The notes: a model not told the origin generated them from the sequence alone. DNA of 64,000 nucleotides from Pedobacter psychrophilus (GCF_001652725.1 NZ_LWHJ01000011.1:682001-746000); one strand, 5' to 3'. Counted from the first letter of the stretch, positions 23,954 through 34,144 are shown. Program-made: numbers and translations.

Positions 23954-24676
23954 ATGTCACAAGCAAAATTATCCGTCAACATAAATAAAATTGCCACTTT
24001 ACGTAATTCGCGTGGTGGTAATAATCCTAATTTAGTGAAAACTGCATTAGATTGCGAGCGGTTTGGAGCACAAGGAATTACAGTTCATCCTCGACCTGAT
24101 GAGCGTCATATTAGATATCAGGATGTTTTTGATTTAAAAGACAAAATCCAAACAGAATTTAACATCGAAGGAAACTGTGAAGAAGAAAAATTTGTAGAGT
24201 TAGTTTTAAAAAATAAACCTGCACAAGTTACTTTGGTACCAGATGTTTTGGGTCAAATTACTTCTAATCATGGTTGGGATACAATCAAACATCAAAATTA
24301 CCTTCAAGATATCATTGCTAAATTTAGAGAACAAAATATAAGGGTTTCTATTTTTGTTGATGCAAATGTGGAGATGATTGAAGCTGCTAAAACTACAGGT
24401 ACAGATAGGATTGAGTTATATACTGAAGCTTATGCCAAGCAGTTTGAAAATAATAGAGAAAAAGCGATTTTACCATATATTGCTGCTGCGCATAAAGCCA
24501 ATGAATTGGGAATTGGAATTAATGCGGGTCATGATTTAGATTTACATAACCTTCATTATTTTGCTCAAAATATACCAGGATTATTAGAGGTTAGCATAGG
24601 TCATGCATTAATTGTAGATGCCTTATATTTAGGATTAGAGAATACTATACAGCGCTATCTATATCAATTAAAATAA
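23954..24676 (+). CDS. pdxJ: Pyridoxine 5'-phosphate synthase
   Basis: A 240-aa TIM-barrel enzyme that condenses 1-deoxyxylulose 5-phosphate and 3-amino-2-oxopropyl phosphate to pyridoxine 5'-phosphate, the last committed step of the DXP-dependent vitamin B6 route. Typical motifs: LSVNINKIATLRNSRG, GITVHPRPDERHI, NIEGN, VTLVPD, RIELYTEAYA and INAGHDLDLHNL. ATG 23954 is preferred over the in-frame TTG two codons upstream, which is the end of the -7 box. The next gene (mnmH) starts immediately after the stop codon, so the genes form an operon. Confidence 0.96.
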   Translation: MSQAKLSVNINKIATLRNSRGGNNPNLVKTALDCERFGAQGITVHPRPDERHIRYQDVFDLKDKIQTEFNIEGNCEEEKFVELVLKNKPAQVTLVPDVLGQITSNHGWDTIKHQNYLQDIIAKFREQNIRVSIFVDANVEMIEAAKTTGTDRIELYTEAYAKQFENNREKAILPYIAAAHKANELGIGINAGHDLDLHNLHYFAQNIPGLLEVSIGHALIVDALYLGLENTIQRYLYQLK

Positions 24677-25708
24677 ATGTCTAATCAAATTCCCCTTTCA
24701 GATTTTTTAGAAAAGGCTAACGATGCATTAGTAATTGATGTACGTACGCCATTAGAATTTGTGCAAGGGCATATTCCTGATGCTATAAATATTCCAATTT
24801 TTACAAATGAAGAAAGAGTTTTAGTCGGCACAACCTATAAACAAAAAGGTAAGCAACCCGCAATTCTTTTAGGTTTTGAACTAACAGGTAATAAATGGTC
24901 TGATTTTATTAGAGAAGTTGAAAAATTAGCAGATAATAAAAAAATTTTAGTGCATTGCTGGCGAGGAGGAATGAGGAGTGGTGCAATGGCCTGGGCTTTT
25001 GGCTTATATGGATTTGAAGTTTCAACTCTTAAAGGAGGTTATAAAGCATTTAGAAAAGCGAATATTGAATCGTTTTCTGATAGTTATCAGTTTAAAATTT
25101 TAAGTGGTTTTACAGGAAGTGCAAAAACAGAAATTTTGAATGAGATGAAAACAATGGGTGAGCAAGTAATTGATTTAGAAAGTTTAGCTCAACATCAAGG
25201 TTCTTCTTTTGGTTCAATGGGGAGAATGACACAGCCATCTCAAGAACAATTTGAAAATTTATTTGGGATGGAACTTCAAAAAATGGATGTTTCTAAAAGA
25301 ATTTGGTTAGAAGATGAAAGTGTTACTATTGGTAAGAGAGTAATTCCCAAATCTATTTGGGATCAAATGCGAAATTCTGATGTCATTAAAATCGAAATTT
25401 CTAAAGAAGAAAGGGTTGACTTTTTAAATAAAAACTATGGGAGCCTAGATAAAGAATTTTTGAAAGATGCAGTTTTAGGAATTGCAAAAAGATTGGGTCC
25501 GCTAGAAACAAAATTAACGCTTCAAGCAATAGATGAAAATAGGATGAAGGATTTTATTAATCAAGTTTTAGTTTATTATGATAAAACATATATTAAAGGA
25601 TTGAGCAATAGAAATCAAGAATTAATAAAAACATTAGAATTTAAAAGAATTGAACCTAAAGAAAATGCCAAATCAATCATATCATTTACAAATAAAATAA
25701 ATGGATAA
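24677..25708 (+). CDS. mnmH: tRNA 2-selenouridine synthase
   Basis: A 343-aa two-domain protein (also called SelU/YbbB). The N-terminal rhodanese domain has the catalytic cysteine in [10 protein letters not shown] (C94), and the second domain has a P-loop [11 protein letters not shown] (144-154). The enzyme geranylates and then selenates 2-thiouridine at tRNA wobble position 34 using selenophosphate. Its 3' end overlaps selD by 8 nt, so substrate synthesis and use are co-expressed. It is preceded without a gap by pdxJ. Confidence 0.94.
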   Translation: MSNQIPLSDFLEKANDALVIDVRTPLEFVQGHIPDAINIPIFTNEERVLVGTTYKQKGKQPAILLGFELTGNKWSDFIREVEKLADNKKILVHCWRGGMRSGAMAWAFGLYGFEVSTLKGGYKAFRKANIESFSDSYQFKILSGFTGSAKTEILNEMKTMGEQVIDLESLAQHQGSSFGSMGRMTQPSQEQFENLFGMELQKMDVSKRIWLEDESVTIGKRVIPKSIWDQMRNSDVIKIEISKEERVDFLNKNYGSLDKEFLKDAVLGIAKRLGPLETKLTLQAIDENRMKDFINQVLVYYDKTYIKGLSNRNQELIKTLEFKRIEPKENAKSIISFTNKING

Positions 25709-26744
25709 TATTAAACTTACCCAATACTCTCATGGGGCAGGCTGTGGATGTAAAATAGCACCATCAGTTTTAGACAAAATTTTACATAGTGGAATAAAGT
25801 ATGAAGCGGATAAAAATTTATTGGTTGGTAACGATACAAGGGACGATGCAGCGGCTTATGATTTAGGAAATGGAACCGCTTTAGTTTCTACTACAGATTT
25901 TTTTATGCCAATAGTGGATGATGCCTTTGATTTTGGAAGAATCGCGTCTGCGAATGCAATTTCGGATGTTTACGCAATGGGTGGAAAGCCCGTTTTAGCA
26001 ATTGCAATTTTGGGTTGGCCAATAGATAAGCTAGCTCCAGAAGTTGCACAAAAAGTTTTAGAAGGTGCAAGGTCTATTTGTGCAGAAGCCGGAATTACTT
26101 TAGCAGGTGGGCACAGTATTGACTGCCCTGAACCAGTTTTTGGACTGGCGGTAAATGGAATTGTTGATATTAAAAACTTAAAACAAAATTCTACCGCTGT
26201 GGCGGGATGTAAATTGTATTTAACCAAAGCTTTAGGAGTAGGCATTTTAACTACCGCTCAAAAAAAAGGAATATTAAAATCTGAGCATGCTGATATAGCT
26301 CCAAATTCTATGTCGAAATTAAATAGAATTGGAGAGTTGGTAGGAAAATTAGATTATGTAAAAGCAATGACCGATGTTACAGGTTTTGGATTGCTAGGAC
26401 ACCTTTCAGAAATGTGCGAAGGGAGTAATTTACAAGCGGAAATCGATTTTGATAAAGTTCCTAAATTAGGAGTTATAGATGAGTATTTAGAGCAAAATTC
26501 TGTTCCAGGAGGTACAAATAGAAATTGGGCAAGTTACGGGCATAAAATTGGTGAAATTACCGAAAGGCAAAAGCATATTTTAGCGGACCCTCAAACTAGT
26601 GGAGGATTATTGATAGCCGTTTTACCAGAAAATTCTGATGATTTTGGAAACTTTTTAAAAAGCAATGGTATCGAACCAGAATTTTGCCGCTCGTTTGGTT
26701 ATTTATCCAACAAAAAAGGAGAAAAACTTATTCATGTTAGTTAA
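25701..26744 (+). CDS. selD: Selenide, water dikinase (selenophosphate synthase)
   Basis: A 347-aa enzyme of the AIR-synthase/PurM fold that makes selenophosphate from selenide and ATP. The N-terminal glycine-rich loop [10 protein letters not shown] carries the active Cys15 and Lys18 (equivalent to Cys17 and Lys20 of the E. coli enzyme), here cysteine rather than selenocysteine. [22 protein letters not shown] and the [11 protein letters not shown] segment are present. Coupled to mnmH, so selenium is probably used for tRNA 2-selenouridine; no selA/selB gene is in the window. A bidirectional terminator follows. Confidence 0.96.
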   Translation: MDNIKLTQYSHGAGCGCKIAPSVLDKILHSGIKYEADKNLLVGNDTRDDAAAYDLGNGTALVSTTDFFMPIVDDAFDFGRIASANAISDVYAMGGKPVLAIAILGWPIDKLAPEVAQKVLEGARSICAEAGITLAGGHSIDCPEPVFGLAVNGIVDIKNLKQNSTAVAGCKLYLTKALGVGILTTAQKKGILKSEHADIAPNSMSKLNRIGELVGKLDYVKAMTDVTGFGLLGHLSEMCEGSNLQAEIDFDKVPKLGVIDEYLEQNSVPGGTNRNWASYGHKIGEITERQKHILADPQTSGGLLIAVLPENSDDFGNFLKSNGIEPEFCRSFGYLSNKKGEKLIHVS

Positions 26745-26755
26745 TAGAATATCAT

Positions 26756-26793
26756 AAAAAAAGTCCTTCAGATTATATCTGAAGGACTTTTTT
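26756..26793. terminator. Bidirectional intrinsic terminator
   Basis: Perfect 13-bp stem AAGTCCTTCAGAT/ATCTGAAGGACTT (26761-26773 and 26777-26789) with a 3-nt loop, flanked by A-run and T-run. Terminates selD on plus and the glutamine synthetase gene on minus. Confidence 0.95.
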
Positions 26794-26809
26794 TATCACA
26801 ACCAATTTA

Positions 26810-28981
26810 TTATTTAATGAATAACAATTCTCTAAACTTAGGCAATGGCCAGATATTATCATCAACCATTAATTCTAATTTATCTACATGATAACGGATT
26901 GGCTCGAAATAAGATTTTACCTTTTCGTCATAAGCAATGGCTTTATCTCTTGAATCTTCTATAGCGTTTGCAAGTTTTCTTTCCTCTACCATTGCATGCA
27001 CATTCTCTTTTATAAATGTAATATGCTCTGAAATTTGTTTAATTAACAACATTTGAGCTGGATAAGCATCTTCTCCCATACCTATGTCTTTTAATCCTTT
27101 AACGTTAGTTACCAAAACAGTTTGATAATTAACAGCAGCTGGGATTACAACATTGGTAACTAGTTCTCCAATAACTCTCGCTTCAATTTGTAATTTTTTG
27201 TAATAATCTTCTAAAAGGATTTCATGTCTTGCATGAGCTTCTCTATCGCTAAATACTTGAGTGTCCTTAAATAATTTTAAAGATTTATCAGAAATTAAAG
27301 CATCTAAAGCTTTTGGAGTTGTTTTAATATTAGATAATCCTCTTTTTTCCGCTTCCTCTGTCCATTCATCACTATATCCGTTTCCTTCAAAACGTATGTT
27401 TTTAGATTCTTTGATATATTTTTTAAGAACAGTTAAAATAGCAACGTCTTTTTTATCACCTTTCTTAATCAGCTTATCAACATCTGCTTTAAATTTGATT
27501 AACTGTTCTGCCATGATCATGTTTAGCACAGTCATAGGGTTAGAAGAATTGGCAGCTGATCCAACGGCCCTTAATTCAAATTTATTTCCGGTAAATGCAA
27601 ATGATGATGTCCTGTTTCTATCCGTATTATCCAATAAAATACTTGGAATTTTAGGAATGCTATGCCACATTGTATCTTCCTTAGCCTTTTTGCTAATTCT
27701 TGAAGTTTCTATTTCATCTAAAACATCATTCAGTTGGCTTCCCAAAAACATAGAAATAATTGCAGGAGGTGCTTCATTAGCGCCCAATCTATGATCATTA
27801 CTAACAGAAGCAATAGAAGCTCTTAATAGATCTGAATGTTCATAAACTGCTTTGATGGTATTAACAAAGAAAGTTAAGAACATCAAATTATTTTTAGGTG
27901 TTTTTCCTGGAGCCAATAAATTTTTACCAGTATCAGTAATTAAAGACCAGTTATTATGTTTACCAGATCCATTTATACCTGCATATGGTTTTTCATGTAA
28001 TAAAACCTTAAAATTATGTCTCTTACCTACCTTTTCCATCAAATCCATCAATAGTTGGTTATGATCGATAGCTAAATTTATTTCTTCATATAAAGGAGCA
28101 CATTCAAATTGTGATGGAGCTACTTCATTATGACGAGTTTTTAATGGAATACCTAATTTTAAAGCTTCCATTTCAAAATCTTGCATATAGGCAACCACTC
28201 TTTCAGGGATTGATCCAAAATAATGATCATCTAATTGTTGATTTTTGGCAGAGGAATGACCAAATAAAGCTCTTCCTGTCAATAGCATATCAGGTCTTGC
28301 GTTAAATAATGCAAGATCTACTAAAAAATATTCTTGTTCAATACCTAAAGACGCATTAACTTTAGTAATTCCCTTATCAAAATAATGGCAAACATCTACT
28401 GCTGCATTATCTAAACTTGCCAAAGCTTTTAACAATGGTGCTTTATAATCTAATGCTTCACCGGTATATGAAACAAATACAGTAGGAATACATAATGTTT
28501 TTCCAAATATGAAAGCTGGTGAAGAAGGATCCCAAGCGGTATAACCTCTTGCTTCAAAAGTACTTCTTATACCACCGTTAGGAAAACTTGATGCATCTGG
28601 TTCTTGTTGTACCAAAGCACCTCCAGAAAAAACTTCTACAGGTGAGCCATCAGATGCTGGCTCAAAAAAAGAATCATGTTTTTCTGCAGTTGTGCCAGTT
28701 AATGGCTGAAACCAATGTGTATAATGAGTAACACCTTTACTTAAAGCCCATGATTTCATGGAAGAAGCAATATGTTCAGCTATATCTCTTTCTATAGGAG
28801 TTCCTTTTTCGATAGCATTTGTAATTGCTTGAAAAGCTTCCTTAGACATATAAGCCTTCATTTTTACTTTATCAAAAACATTAACACCATAATAATCAGA
28901 AATTTTAGCTGATGGTGCTTTTACTTCAGGAATTATTCTTCCTAATACAGACTGTAATGCTTGAAATCTAATAGTTGACAT
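26810..28981 (-). CDS. glnN: Glutamine synthetase type III
   Basis: A 723-aa GSIII enzyme forming glutamine from glutamate, ammonia and ATP; length matches the type III family, much longer than GSI. Signature stretches include the N-terminal SKEAFQAI and the insertion-bearing core (LGIEQEYFLVD; RHNEVAPSQFE; NGSGKHNNWSL; DNTDRNRTSSFAFTGNKFELRAVGS). It acts in the cytosol as a large oligomer. It is transcribed away from the amt-porin pair, with a shared 485-bp intergenic region. Its start codon is preceded directly by CCTAAACA, a leader motif shared with amt and the porin gene. Confidence 0.95.
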   Translation of the reverse strand: MSTIRFQALQSVLGRIIPEVKAPSAKISDYYGVNVFDKVKMKAYMSKEAFQAITNAIEKGTPIERDIAEHIASSMKSWALSKGVTHYTHWFQPLTGTTAEKHDSFFEPASDGSPVEVFSGGALVQQEPDASSFPNGGIRSTFEARGYTAWDPSSPAFIFGKTLCIPTVFVSYTGEALDYKAPLLKALASLDNAAVDVCHYFDKGITKVNASLGIEQEYFLVDLALFNARPDMLLTGRALFGHSSAKNQQLDDHYFGSIPERVVAYMQDFEMEALKLGIPLKTRHNEVAPSQFECAPLYEEINLAIDHNQLLMDLMEKVGKRHNFKVLLHEKPYAGINGSGKHNNWSLITDTGKNLLAPGKTPKNNLMFLTFFVNTIKAVYEHSDLLRASIASVSNDHRLGANEAPPAIISMFLGSQLNDVLDEIETSRISKKAKEDTMWHSIPKIPSILLDNTDRNRTSSFAFTGNKFELRAVGSAANSSNPMTVLNMIMAEQLIKFKADVDKLIKKGDKKDVAILTVLKKYIKESKNIRFEGNGYSDEWTEEAEKRGLSNIKTTPKALDALISDKSLKLFKDTQVFSDREAHARHEILLEDYYKKLQIEARVIGELVTNVVIPAAVNYQTVLVTNVKGLKDIGMGEDAYPAQMLLIKQISEHITFIKENVHAMVEERKLANAIEDSRDKAIAYDEKVKSYFEPIRYHVDKLELMVDDNIWPLPKFRELLFIK

Positions 28982-29466
28982 TGTTTAGGTTGTTTTTTAT
29001 TGTTCTTAAATAAATACTCTTGTTTAGATGGTTAAAAGTAGTATGAAATATTGGATATATCATAAAATTTTTGAAAATAATTGAATTAACAAGCTTTTTT
29101 GTTGTGAATTCAATTAAAAAAATCCAATTATTTATAATTTATGTTAAAAAATGAACTTTTGGTATAAAAATTCTAAAAAATTATGCTTTAAAATATAATT
29201 ATACAATGAAATAGTGAGAATTTCGTTTGAAGATAATTTAAAATTTGCACTTTAATATTAAAAATATGATAATATAACATGAATAAATTTATGTTATATT
29301 AAATATATGGTAAAAATTTTTACTTTTTTACTTATTATTTTGTGATATTTTATTATTTATTGATTTTAGGGCTTACAAATAAGGAGGTTATTTGTTTCTT
29401 TAAAATTTATAATATCACTTAATAAATATCAATAATTTAATTTTAACTAAACCCTAAACAATTAAA
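28982..29466. promoter_or_regulatory. Divergent control region between glnN and amt
   Basis: 485 AT-rich bases without an ORF of note. Contains a hairpin ACAAATAA-GGAGG-TTATTTGT (29375-29395, perfect 8-bp stem with GGAGG in the loop) 72 nt before the amt ATG, and the motif CCTAAACAAT at 29453-29462. No clear TTTG-N20-TAnnTTTG promoter was found, so these genes may use an alternative sigma factor or an activator. Confidence 0.5.
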
Positions 29467-30804
29467 ATGGAGAATTTGTCCTTAATCACAACTCAAGTTG
29501 CAGAAGTATTGCAATTTAAATTGCCTCTACTAGCCATGTCTGCACCGATGCAAGCAGCGGTATCAATGGAAGACGCTGCAAAAGAAGCGTTTTTTAATAC
29601 TAGTAATGTTTGGATGATGGTTTGTGCCGCATTGGTATTTATCATGAATTTAGGATTTGCCGCTGTAGAAGCAGGGTTTTCCCAAACTAAAAACACGGTT
29701 AATATCTTATTCAAGAATGCTATTACCCCTGTAATTGGTATTTTATTATATGCTTTGGTAGGATTTAATTTAATGTATCCAGGCTTTGGAGACGTACCAG
29801 GATGGTTTGGTTTTGCAGGTTTTGGATTGACTGAGCCAGAAGGTGGAGGAACTTTAGCATATAACGCGGGTTATCCATACTATACAGATTTCTTGTTTCA
29901 AGCAATGTTTGCTGCAACAACGGCAACAATAGTTTCTGGAGCTGTTGCTGAACGTATTAAGTTCTCTGCTTATATAATATTTACAATTTTCTTTGTTGGC
30001 TTGGTTTATCCAATATGTGGTAGCTGGCAATGGGGAGCTGGTATGGTTTCATCTTGGGGATTTCATGATTTTGCAGGTTCTACTTTAGTTCACTCTGTTG
30101 GTGGATGGGGTGCTTTAGCTGGTATTATCTTATTAGGCCCAAGAATTGGAAGATTCGTAGGAAAGGGAAATCCTTTCCCTGCTTCTAACTTTGCATTAGG
30201 AACAATTGGTGTATTCATTCTTTGGTTAGGATGGTTTGGTTTTAACGGTGGATCAGTTTTATCATCAGACCCAGCGTTAACTTCTCTAGTATTAACTAAT
30301 ACTACTTTAGGAGCATGTGCCGGAGCAGTTGGATCTTTTATTTTAGCGACGTTAATATTTAAAACATATGATTACGGATTGGTTTTAAACGGAATTCTTG
30401 CTGGCTTGGTTGGTATTACTGCAGGAGCGGATGTTGTAACTCCAATGGAATCAATTTATATTGGATTTATTGCAGGTTTGATCGTTGTTTTAGCAGTAAT
30501 CTTTCTAGAAAAAATTAAACTAGATGACGTAGTTGGTGCAGTACCAGTCCATTTATTTTGTGGAGTTTGGGGAACCCTTGCTGTTGGTATCTGGGGTACA
30601 GACATGAGTTTTATTGCTCAACTAAAAGGAGTTGCCGTTTACGGAGCTGCTGCATTCACTGCATCATTCATACTTTTCGCTATTATGAAATATACTATGG
30701 GAATAAGAGTAGATGCTAAAGAAGAAACTGAAGGTTTAGATGTTCACGAACATGGTGTACATGCTTATACTACTTCTTTAACTGGAGAAATCCCAGTTCA
30801 TTAA
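29467..30804 (+). CDS. amt: Ammonium transporter (Amt/MEP/Rh family)
   Basis: A 445-aa inner-membrane channel for ammonium/ammonia. About eleven hydrophobic helices follow a roughly 45-residue N-terminal extension that may be a signal or extra segment. Family motifs are clear: GFAAVEAGFSQTKNTVNIL, ERIKFSAY, the first conserved histidine in STLVHSVGGWGAL, GWFGFNGGS and the second histidine in VPVHLFCGVWGTLAVG. Next to glutamine synthetase and an outer-membrane protein, it builds a nitrogen-uptake locus. No GlnB/GlnK gene is adjacent. A hairpin separates it from the porin gene. Confidence 0.95.
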   Translation: MENLSLITTQVAEVLQFKLPLLAMSAPMQAAVSMEDAAKEAFFNTSNVWMMVCAALVFIMNLGFAAVEAGFSQTKNTVNILFKNAITPVIGILLYALVGFNLMYPGFGDVPGWFGFAGFGLTEPEGGGTLAYNAGYPYYTDFLFQAMFAATTATIVSGAVAERIKFSAYIIFTIFFVGLVYPICGSWQWGAGMVSSWGFHDFAGSTLVHSVGGWGALAGIILLGPRIGRFVGKGNPFPASNFALGTIGVFILWLGWFGFNGGSVLSSDPALTSLVLTNTTLGACAGAVGSFILATLIFKTYDYGLVLNGILAGLVGITAGADVVTPMESIYIGFIAGLIVVLAVIFLEKIKLDDVVGAVPVHLFCGVWGTLAVGIWGTDMSFIAQLKGVAVYGAAAFTASFILFAIMKYTMGIRVDAKEETEGLDVHEHGVHAYTTSLTGEIPVH

Positions 30805-30810
30805 TATTTA

Positions 30811-30849
30811 TGCAGACAATATAATTGAATAAGATTGTCTGCATAATTT
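30811..30849 (+). terminator. Terminator or attenuator between amt and the porin gene
   Basis: Stem TGCAGACAAT/ATTGTCTGCA (30811-30820 and 30834-30843), 13-nt loop, then TAATTTT. The short, interrupted T-run suggests partial termination and differential expression of amt and the porin. Confidence 0.7.
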
Positions 30850-30890
30850 TCAATTTAAATAAACAATAAATCCTAAACAATTAACAAACA

Positions 30891-31937
30891 ATGAAAAAAG
30901 TATTATTAACATTAACCGCAGCAATTTTGGTAACTTTTACCTCAAAAGCTCAAGACAGTACCTCAACACCTTTGTCCATTTCGGGCTCAGTTGATGCTTA
31001 TTATAAGTATGATTTTGCTAAAGTACCTAATATAGGAACCAGTTTTGCAACTGACCAGAATTCAGCATCTTTAGGGATGATAGATGTTGCATTAAAGAAA
31101 ACAACAGGAAAAGCATCATTTGTTGGCGAGGTTTCTTTTGGACCTAGAGGAGAAGGACAATCAATTCCTAATGCAGGTTCTGGAGGTCAATCATTCCATA
31201 TTCAAAATTTATATGCTAGTTATGCTTTCTCAGATAAATTTAGCATGACTGCTGGATATATGGGAACATTTGTAGGATATGAAGTTATCTCTCCTGTAGG
31301 AAATTATAATTATTCTACATCTTATTTATTTACTAACGGTCCTTTCCAAAATGCAGGGATTAAAGCAACTTATGCTTTTTCGCCAAAAGTAAGTTTAATG
31401 GCGGGTCTATTTAATGGCTGGAATTCTTACACAGCAACTAATGGAGTTTCTAATTTTGGGGCTCAATTAATGGTTGCTCCAGTAGAAGGTTGGTCTGCTT
31501 ATTTAAATTTATTAACGGGTGAAGACGCTTACGGAGGTTATGGAACAGTTTTAGATTTAACTACAGGTTACCAAGTTACAGAAAAATTTAAAGTTGGATT
31601 AAACGTAGCAGATTTTAGTAAATCTGAAGATGCAGATGGTGGATATTCTGGTGGAGCTTTATACCTTCAAGAAGGTATTACTTCTGGTTTCAGCCTTGGA
31701 TTAAGAGGAGAATATTTTAAATCTAAAAGTGGTGCTACTGGCTTAACTTTATCAGGAGTTGTTCCAGGTGAATCTGTAACAGCGTTTACTTTATCTGGTA
31801 ATTTGAAAGCTGGTGGATTAACTTTTATTCCTGAGGTAAGATTTGATAATGGTTCAGTAAATCAATTCCTTAAAGAAAATGGTAGTGCTACAAAATCAGC
31901 TTCTCAATTTTTATTGGCTGTTGTATATGCTTTCTAA
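30891..31937 (+). CDS. Outer-membrane beta-barrel porin-like protein
   Basis: A 348-aa protein with a clear signal peptide (KKVLLTLTAAILVTFTSKAQD, cleavage after the Ala-Gln region) and a mature part of alternating strands (FSMTAGYMGTFVGYE, KVSLMAGLFNGWNSY), ending in an aromatic residue (FLLAVVYAF), as outer-membrane barrels do. It resembles the OmpL/BBP2-like porin group found beside amt genes in Bacteroidota. Its leader carries CCTAAACAAT like amt and glnN, so it is probably induced by nitrogen limitation and admits nitrogen compounds; this is inference from context. Confidence 0.82.
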   Translation: MKKVLLTLTAAILVTFTSKAQDSTSTPLSISGSVDAYYKYDFAKVPNIGTSFATDQNSASLGMIDVALKKTTGKASFVGEVSFGPRGEGQSIPNAGSGGQSFHIQNLYASYAFSDKFSMTAGYMGTFVGYEVISPVGNYNYSTSYLFTNGPFQNAGIKATYAFSPKVSLMAGLFNGWNSYTATNGVSNFGAQLMVAPVEGWSAYLNLLTGEDAYGGYGTVLDLTTGYQVTEKFKVGLNVADFSKSEDADGGYSGGALYLQEGITSGFSLGLRGEYFKSKSGATGLTLSGVVPGESVTAFTLSGNLKAGGLTFIPEVRFDNGSVNQFLKENGSATKSASQFLLAVVYAF

Positions 31938-31960
31938 ATAAAATAATAATTAATTCTTTA

Positions 31961-31998
31961 AAAAAACCATTCCAATTATTGGGATGGTTTTTTTTTTA
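31961..31998 (+). terminator. Intrinsic terminator after the porin gene
   Basis: Stem AACCATTCC/GGGATGGTT (31965-31973 and 31981-31989) with a 7-nt loop followed by a long T-run. Confidence 0.9.
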
Positions 31999-32027
31999 AT
32001 AAAAAATTAAGCATTTAATTATTTTAC

Positions 32028-32060
32028 AAAAAAAGCCCAAACTTTAGGTTTGGGCTTTTA
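32028..32060 (-). terminator. Intrinsic terminator of rpoD
   Basis: Perfect 12-bp stem AAAAGCCCAAAC/GTTTGGGCTTTT (32031-32042 and 32048-32059) with a 5-nt loop, 20 nt after the rpoD stop on the minus strand. Confidence 0.85.
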
Positions 32061-32078
32061 AATATAATAGATATTATC

Positions 32079-32939
32079 TTATCCTAAATAAGATTTCAAG
32101 ATTTTACTTCTTGAAGTATGTCTAAGCCTTTGTAGTGCTTTATCTTTGATTTGTCTTACTCTTTCTCTAGTTAAATTAAACTTCTCTCCAATTTCTTCTA
32201 ATGAAAGGGGATGATTAGTACTTAATCCAAAGAAAAGAACGATAATTTCTCTTTCTCTTTCTGTTAATGTAGATAAAGATCGCTTTATTTCTTCTGATAA
32301 CGATTCGTCTATTAAATTACTATCTGTATTAGGATTATCATTTTCTAAAACATCTAATAAAGTATTTTCCTCACCTTGTACAAATGGGGCATCCATAGAA
32401 ACATGACGACCAGAATTACTTAAGGTGTCAGAAATTTTATCTACAGTAGTTTCTAAAGTTTCTGCCAATTCTTCTGGAGAAGGTTCTCTTTCAAACTCTT
32501 GTTCTAATCTAGAAAAAGCTTTACTTATCTTACTTAAAGAACCTACTTGATTTAATGGCAAACGCACAATACGAGATTGCTCTGCAATTGCTTGTAATAT
32601 TGATTGGCGAATCCACCAAACAGCATAAGAAATAAACTTAAAACCCTTAGTTTCATCAAATCTTTTTGCAGCTTTAATTAACCCAAGGTTTCCCTCATTA
32701 ATTAAATCTCCTAATGTAAGCCCTTGATTTTGATATTGTTTAGCAACAGAAACCACAAAACGTAAGTTTGTTTTAGTTAAACGCTCTAAAGCAGCTTGGT
32801 CACCTTCTCTTATTTTTTGCGCTAGAATAACTTCTTCTTCGGCAGTGATTAGATCAACTTTACCAATTTCGTGAAGGTATTTATCTAAAGATTGTGATTC
32901 ACGGTTGGTAATTGATTGCGTAATCTTGAGTTGTCTCAT
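32079..32939 (-). CDS. rpoD: Primary RNA polymerase sigma factor (Bacteroidota type)
   Basis: A 286-aa sigma-70 family protein that starts almost directly at region 1.2/2 ([17 protein letters not shown]), lacking region 1.1 and the long non-conserved region, as is typical for the Bacteroidota housekeeping sigma. Region 2 reads [29 protein letters not shown] and [15 protein letters not shown]; region 3 RIVRLP; region 4 has the helix-turn-helix [28 protein letters not shown]. It directs transcription from TTTG/TAnnTTTG promoters such as those in this window. Start supported by a -7 box 45 nt upstream. Confidence 0.97.
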   Translation of the reverse strand: MRQLKITQSITNRESQSLDKYLHEIGKVDLITAEEEVILAQKIREGDQAALERLTKTNLRFVVSVAKQYQNQGLTLGDLINEGNLGLIKAAKRFDETKGFKFISYAVWWIRQSILQAIAEQSRIVRLPLNQVGSLSKISKAFSRLEQEFEREPSPEELAETLETTVDKISDTLSNSGRHVSMDAPFVQGEENTLLDVLENDNPNTDSNLIDESLSEEIKRSLSTLTEREREIIVLFFGLSTNHPLSLEEIGEKFNLTRERVRQIKDKALQRLRHTSRSKILKSYLG

Positions 32940-32983
32940 TTATATATATTAATATTCTCGATACTATTAAAAGCAAAAGTCTG

Positions 32984-32991
32984 CAAAGTTA
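32984..32991 (-). promoter_or_regulatory. -7 box of rpoD
   Basis: On the minus strand TAACTTTG, matching TAnnTTTG, 44 nt before the rpoD ATG. A clear -33 TTTG was not seen. Confidence 0.55.
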
Positions 32992-33124
32992 AAAAAATTT
33001 ACCTCATTTAACGTTAAATATCTGAAAATGTTAGGGATTTTTATACAAAAATTAATTCATAAATTCTTCTGTCATTCCTCAAAAATCAAGCCATTGAAAT
33101 TTTGTCAGTACGTTTCTATTGTAT

Positions 33125-34144
33125 TTAATGTGGTATATAATTTACTATTGTTTGAACAATTAATGTTGATAAACCAAAAGCGATTGAATAGTAAATTGCA
33201 AGACGAAACATTTTCCATAATGTTTCTCTTCCTGATCTTTTATAAACTAATTTTAAACTTTTGAAAATATACCAAACTAACACTCCAAAAACCACAATTT
33301 TTATTAAGGAACCAATAATGCTAGGAAGTAAAAAGACTAAATGATCGCTTATTAAGAGTACTATAAACGCAAAAGATTGAAAATGCAGAGTATATATAAT
33401 ATGCTCTAAATATAATTTACCGTTTTTTCTAAAAGTTCGCATCAGAAAGAAAGCAAAAATCGGGGTAAGGAGAAAGAAAACCTTAGAGCCATATTTCCTC
33501 ATCACATCTGATGATGAAAGTTCATCATTTTCTGGTTCATAAGTGTCAATTTTTAGCTTAGAAATATATATTCTGTTTATTTTCTCTAAATATGATTTTA
33601 GCTCTTTATTGTTTCTATTGTTGTTGCTAATTTTCTTTAAGCTATCAATTGCTTCTGATTGTCTTTGCTTACTTAATTTAGAAAAGTTTATTAAATCGGC
33701 TTTTTCTAATGTTTTAGTAATTAATGGTTCAGTAAATTTTGGCAAACTATCAAAAGCTTTTTCATATTCAAAAGGGATATAAGCACCTTCTTTCTTTTTA
33801 GCATCTAATGTAAAAAATTCATCATTCTTTTTATTTTTTAATAATGGCGTAACCAAAAAATAAACAATAGAGATGAAAATAAACATGCTAACAGGTTGTA
33901 AAAACTGAGTTCTTTTTCCCTCAATATAAGCTACTGTTAAAAACCCAGGTTTTGTGATTAAAGGCTTTAGTGTATTAAAAAATTTAGAATCGAAATGAAA
34001 ATAATGCCCAACACTATGCCCTAAAAAGTGCCAAAAAGACTCGTGGAGATTAAGGTTTTCTTGTCCACAATTAGAACAAAAGTTGCCACTAACTTCTGCA
34101 CCACAATTTAAACAGTCTTTTTCTTCTCTATGCCGATGTTTCAT
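33125..34144 (-). CDS. DUF3667 membrane protein with zinc ribbon
   Basis: A 339-aa protein. The N-terminus is a zinc ribbon (CLNCGAEVSGNFCSNCGQ, two CxxC pairs) followed by NLHESFWHFLGHSVGHYFHFDSKFFNTLKPLITKPG, the hallmark of DUF3667. A first hydrophobic helix (about 90-108) precedes a long polar, helical insertion (about 115-225), and three or four more membrane helices follow. Family function is unknown; it is common in Bacteroidota. It starts 6 nt after the permease gene stop, so it is in an operon with it. Confidence 0.85.
   Translation of the reverse strand: MKHRHREEKDCLNCGAEVSGNFCSNCGQENLNLHESFWHFLGHSVGHYFHFDSKFFNTLKPLITKPGFLTVAYIEGKRTQFLQPVSMFIFISIVYFLVTPLLKNKKNDEFFTLDAKKKEGAYIPFEYEKAFDSLPKFTEPLITKTLEKADLINFSKLSKQRQSEAIDSLKKISNNNRNNKELKSYLEKINRIYISKLKIDTYEPENDELSSSDVMRKYGSKVFFLLTPIFAFFLMRTFRKNGKLYLEHIIYTLHFQSFAFIVLLISDHLVFLLPSIIGSLIKIVVFGVLVWYIFKSLKLVYKRSGRETLWKMFRLAIYYSIAFGLSTLIVQTIVNYIPH

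Noticed and set aside
27261-27794. 177-aa plus-strand ORF inside glnN
   Set aside because: Antisense shadow of a fully conserved glutamine synthetase.
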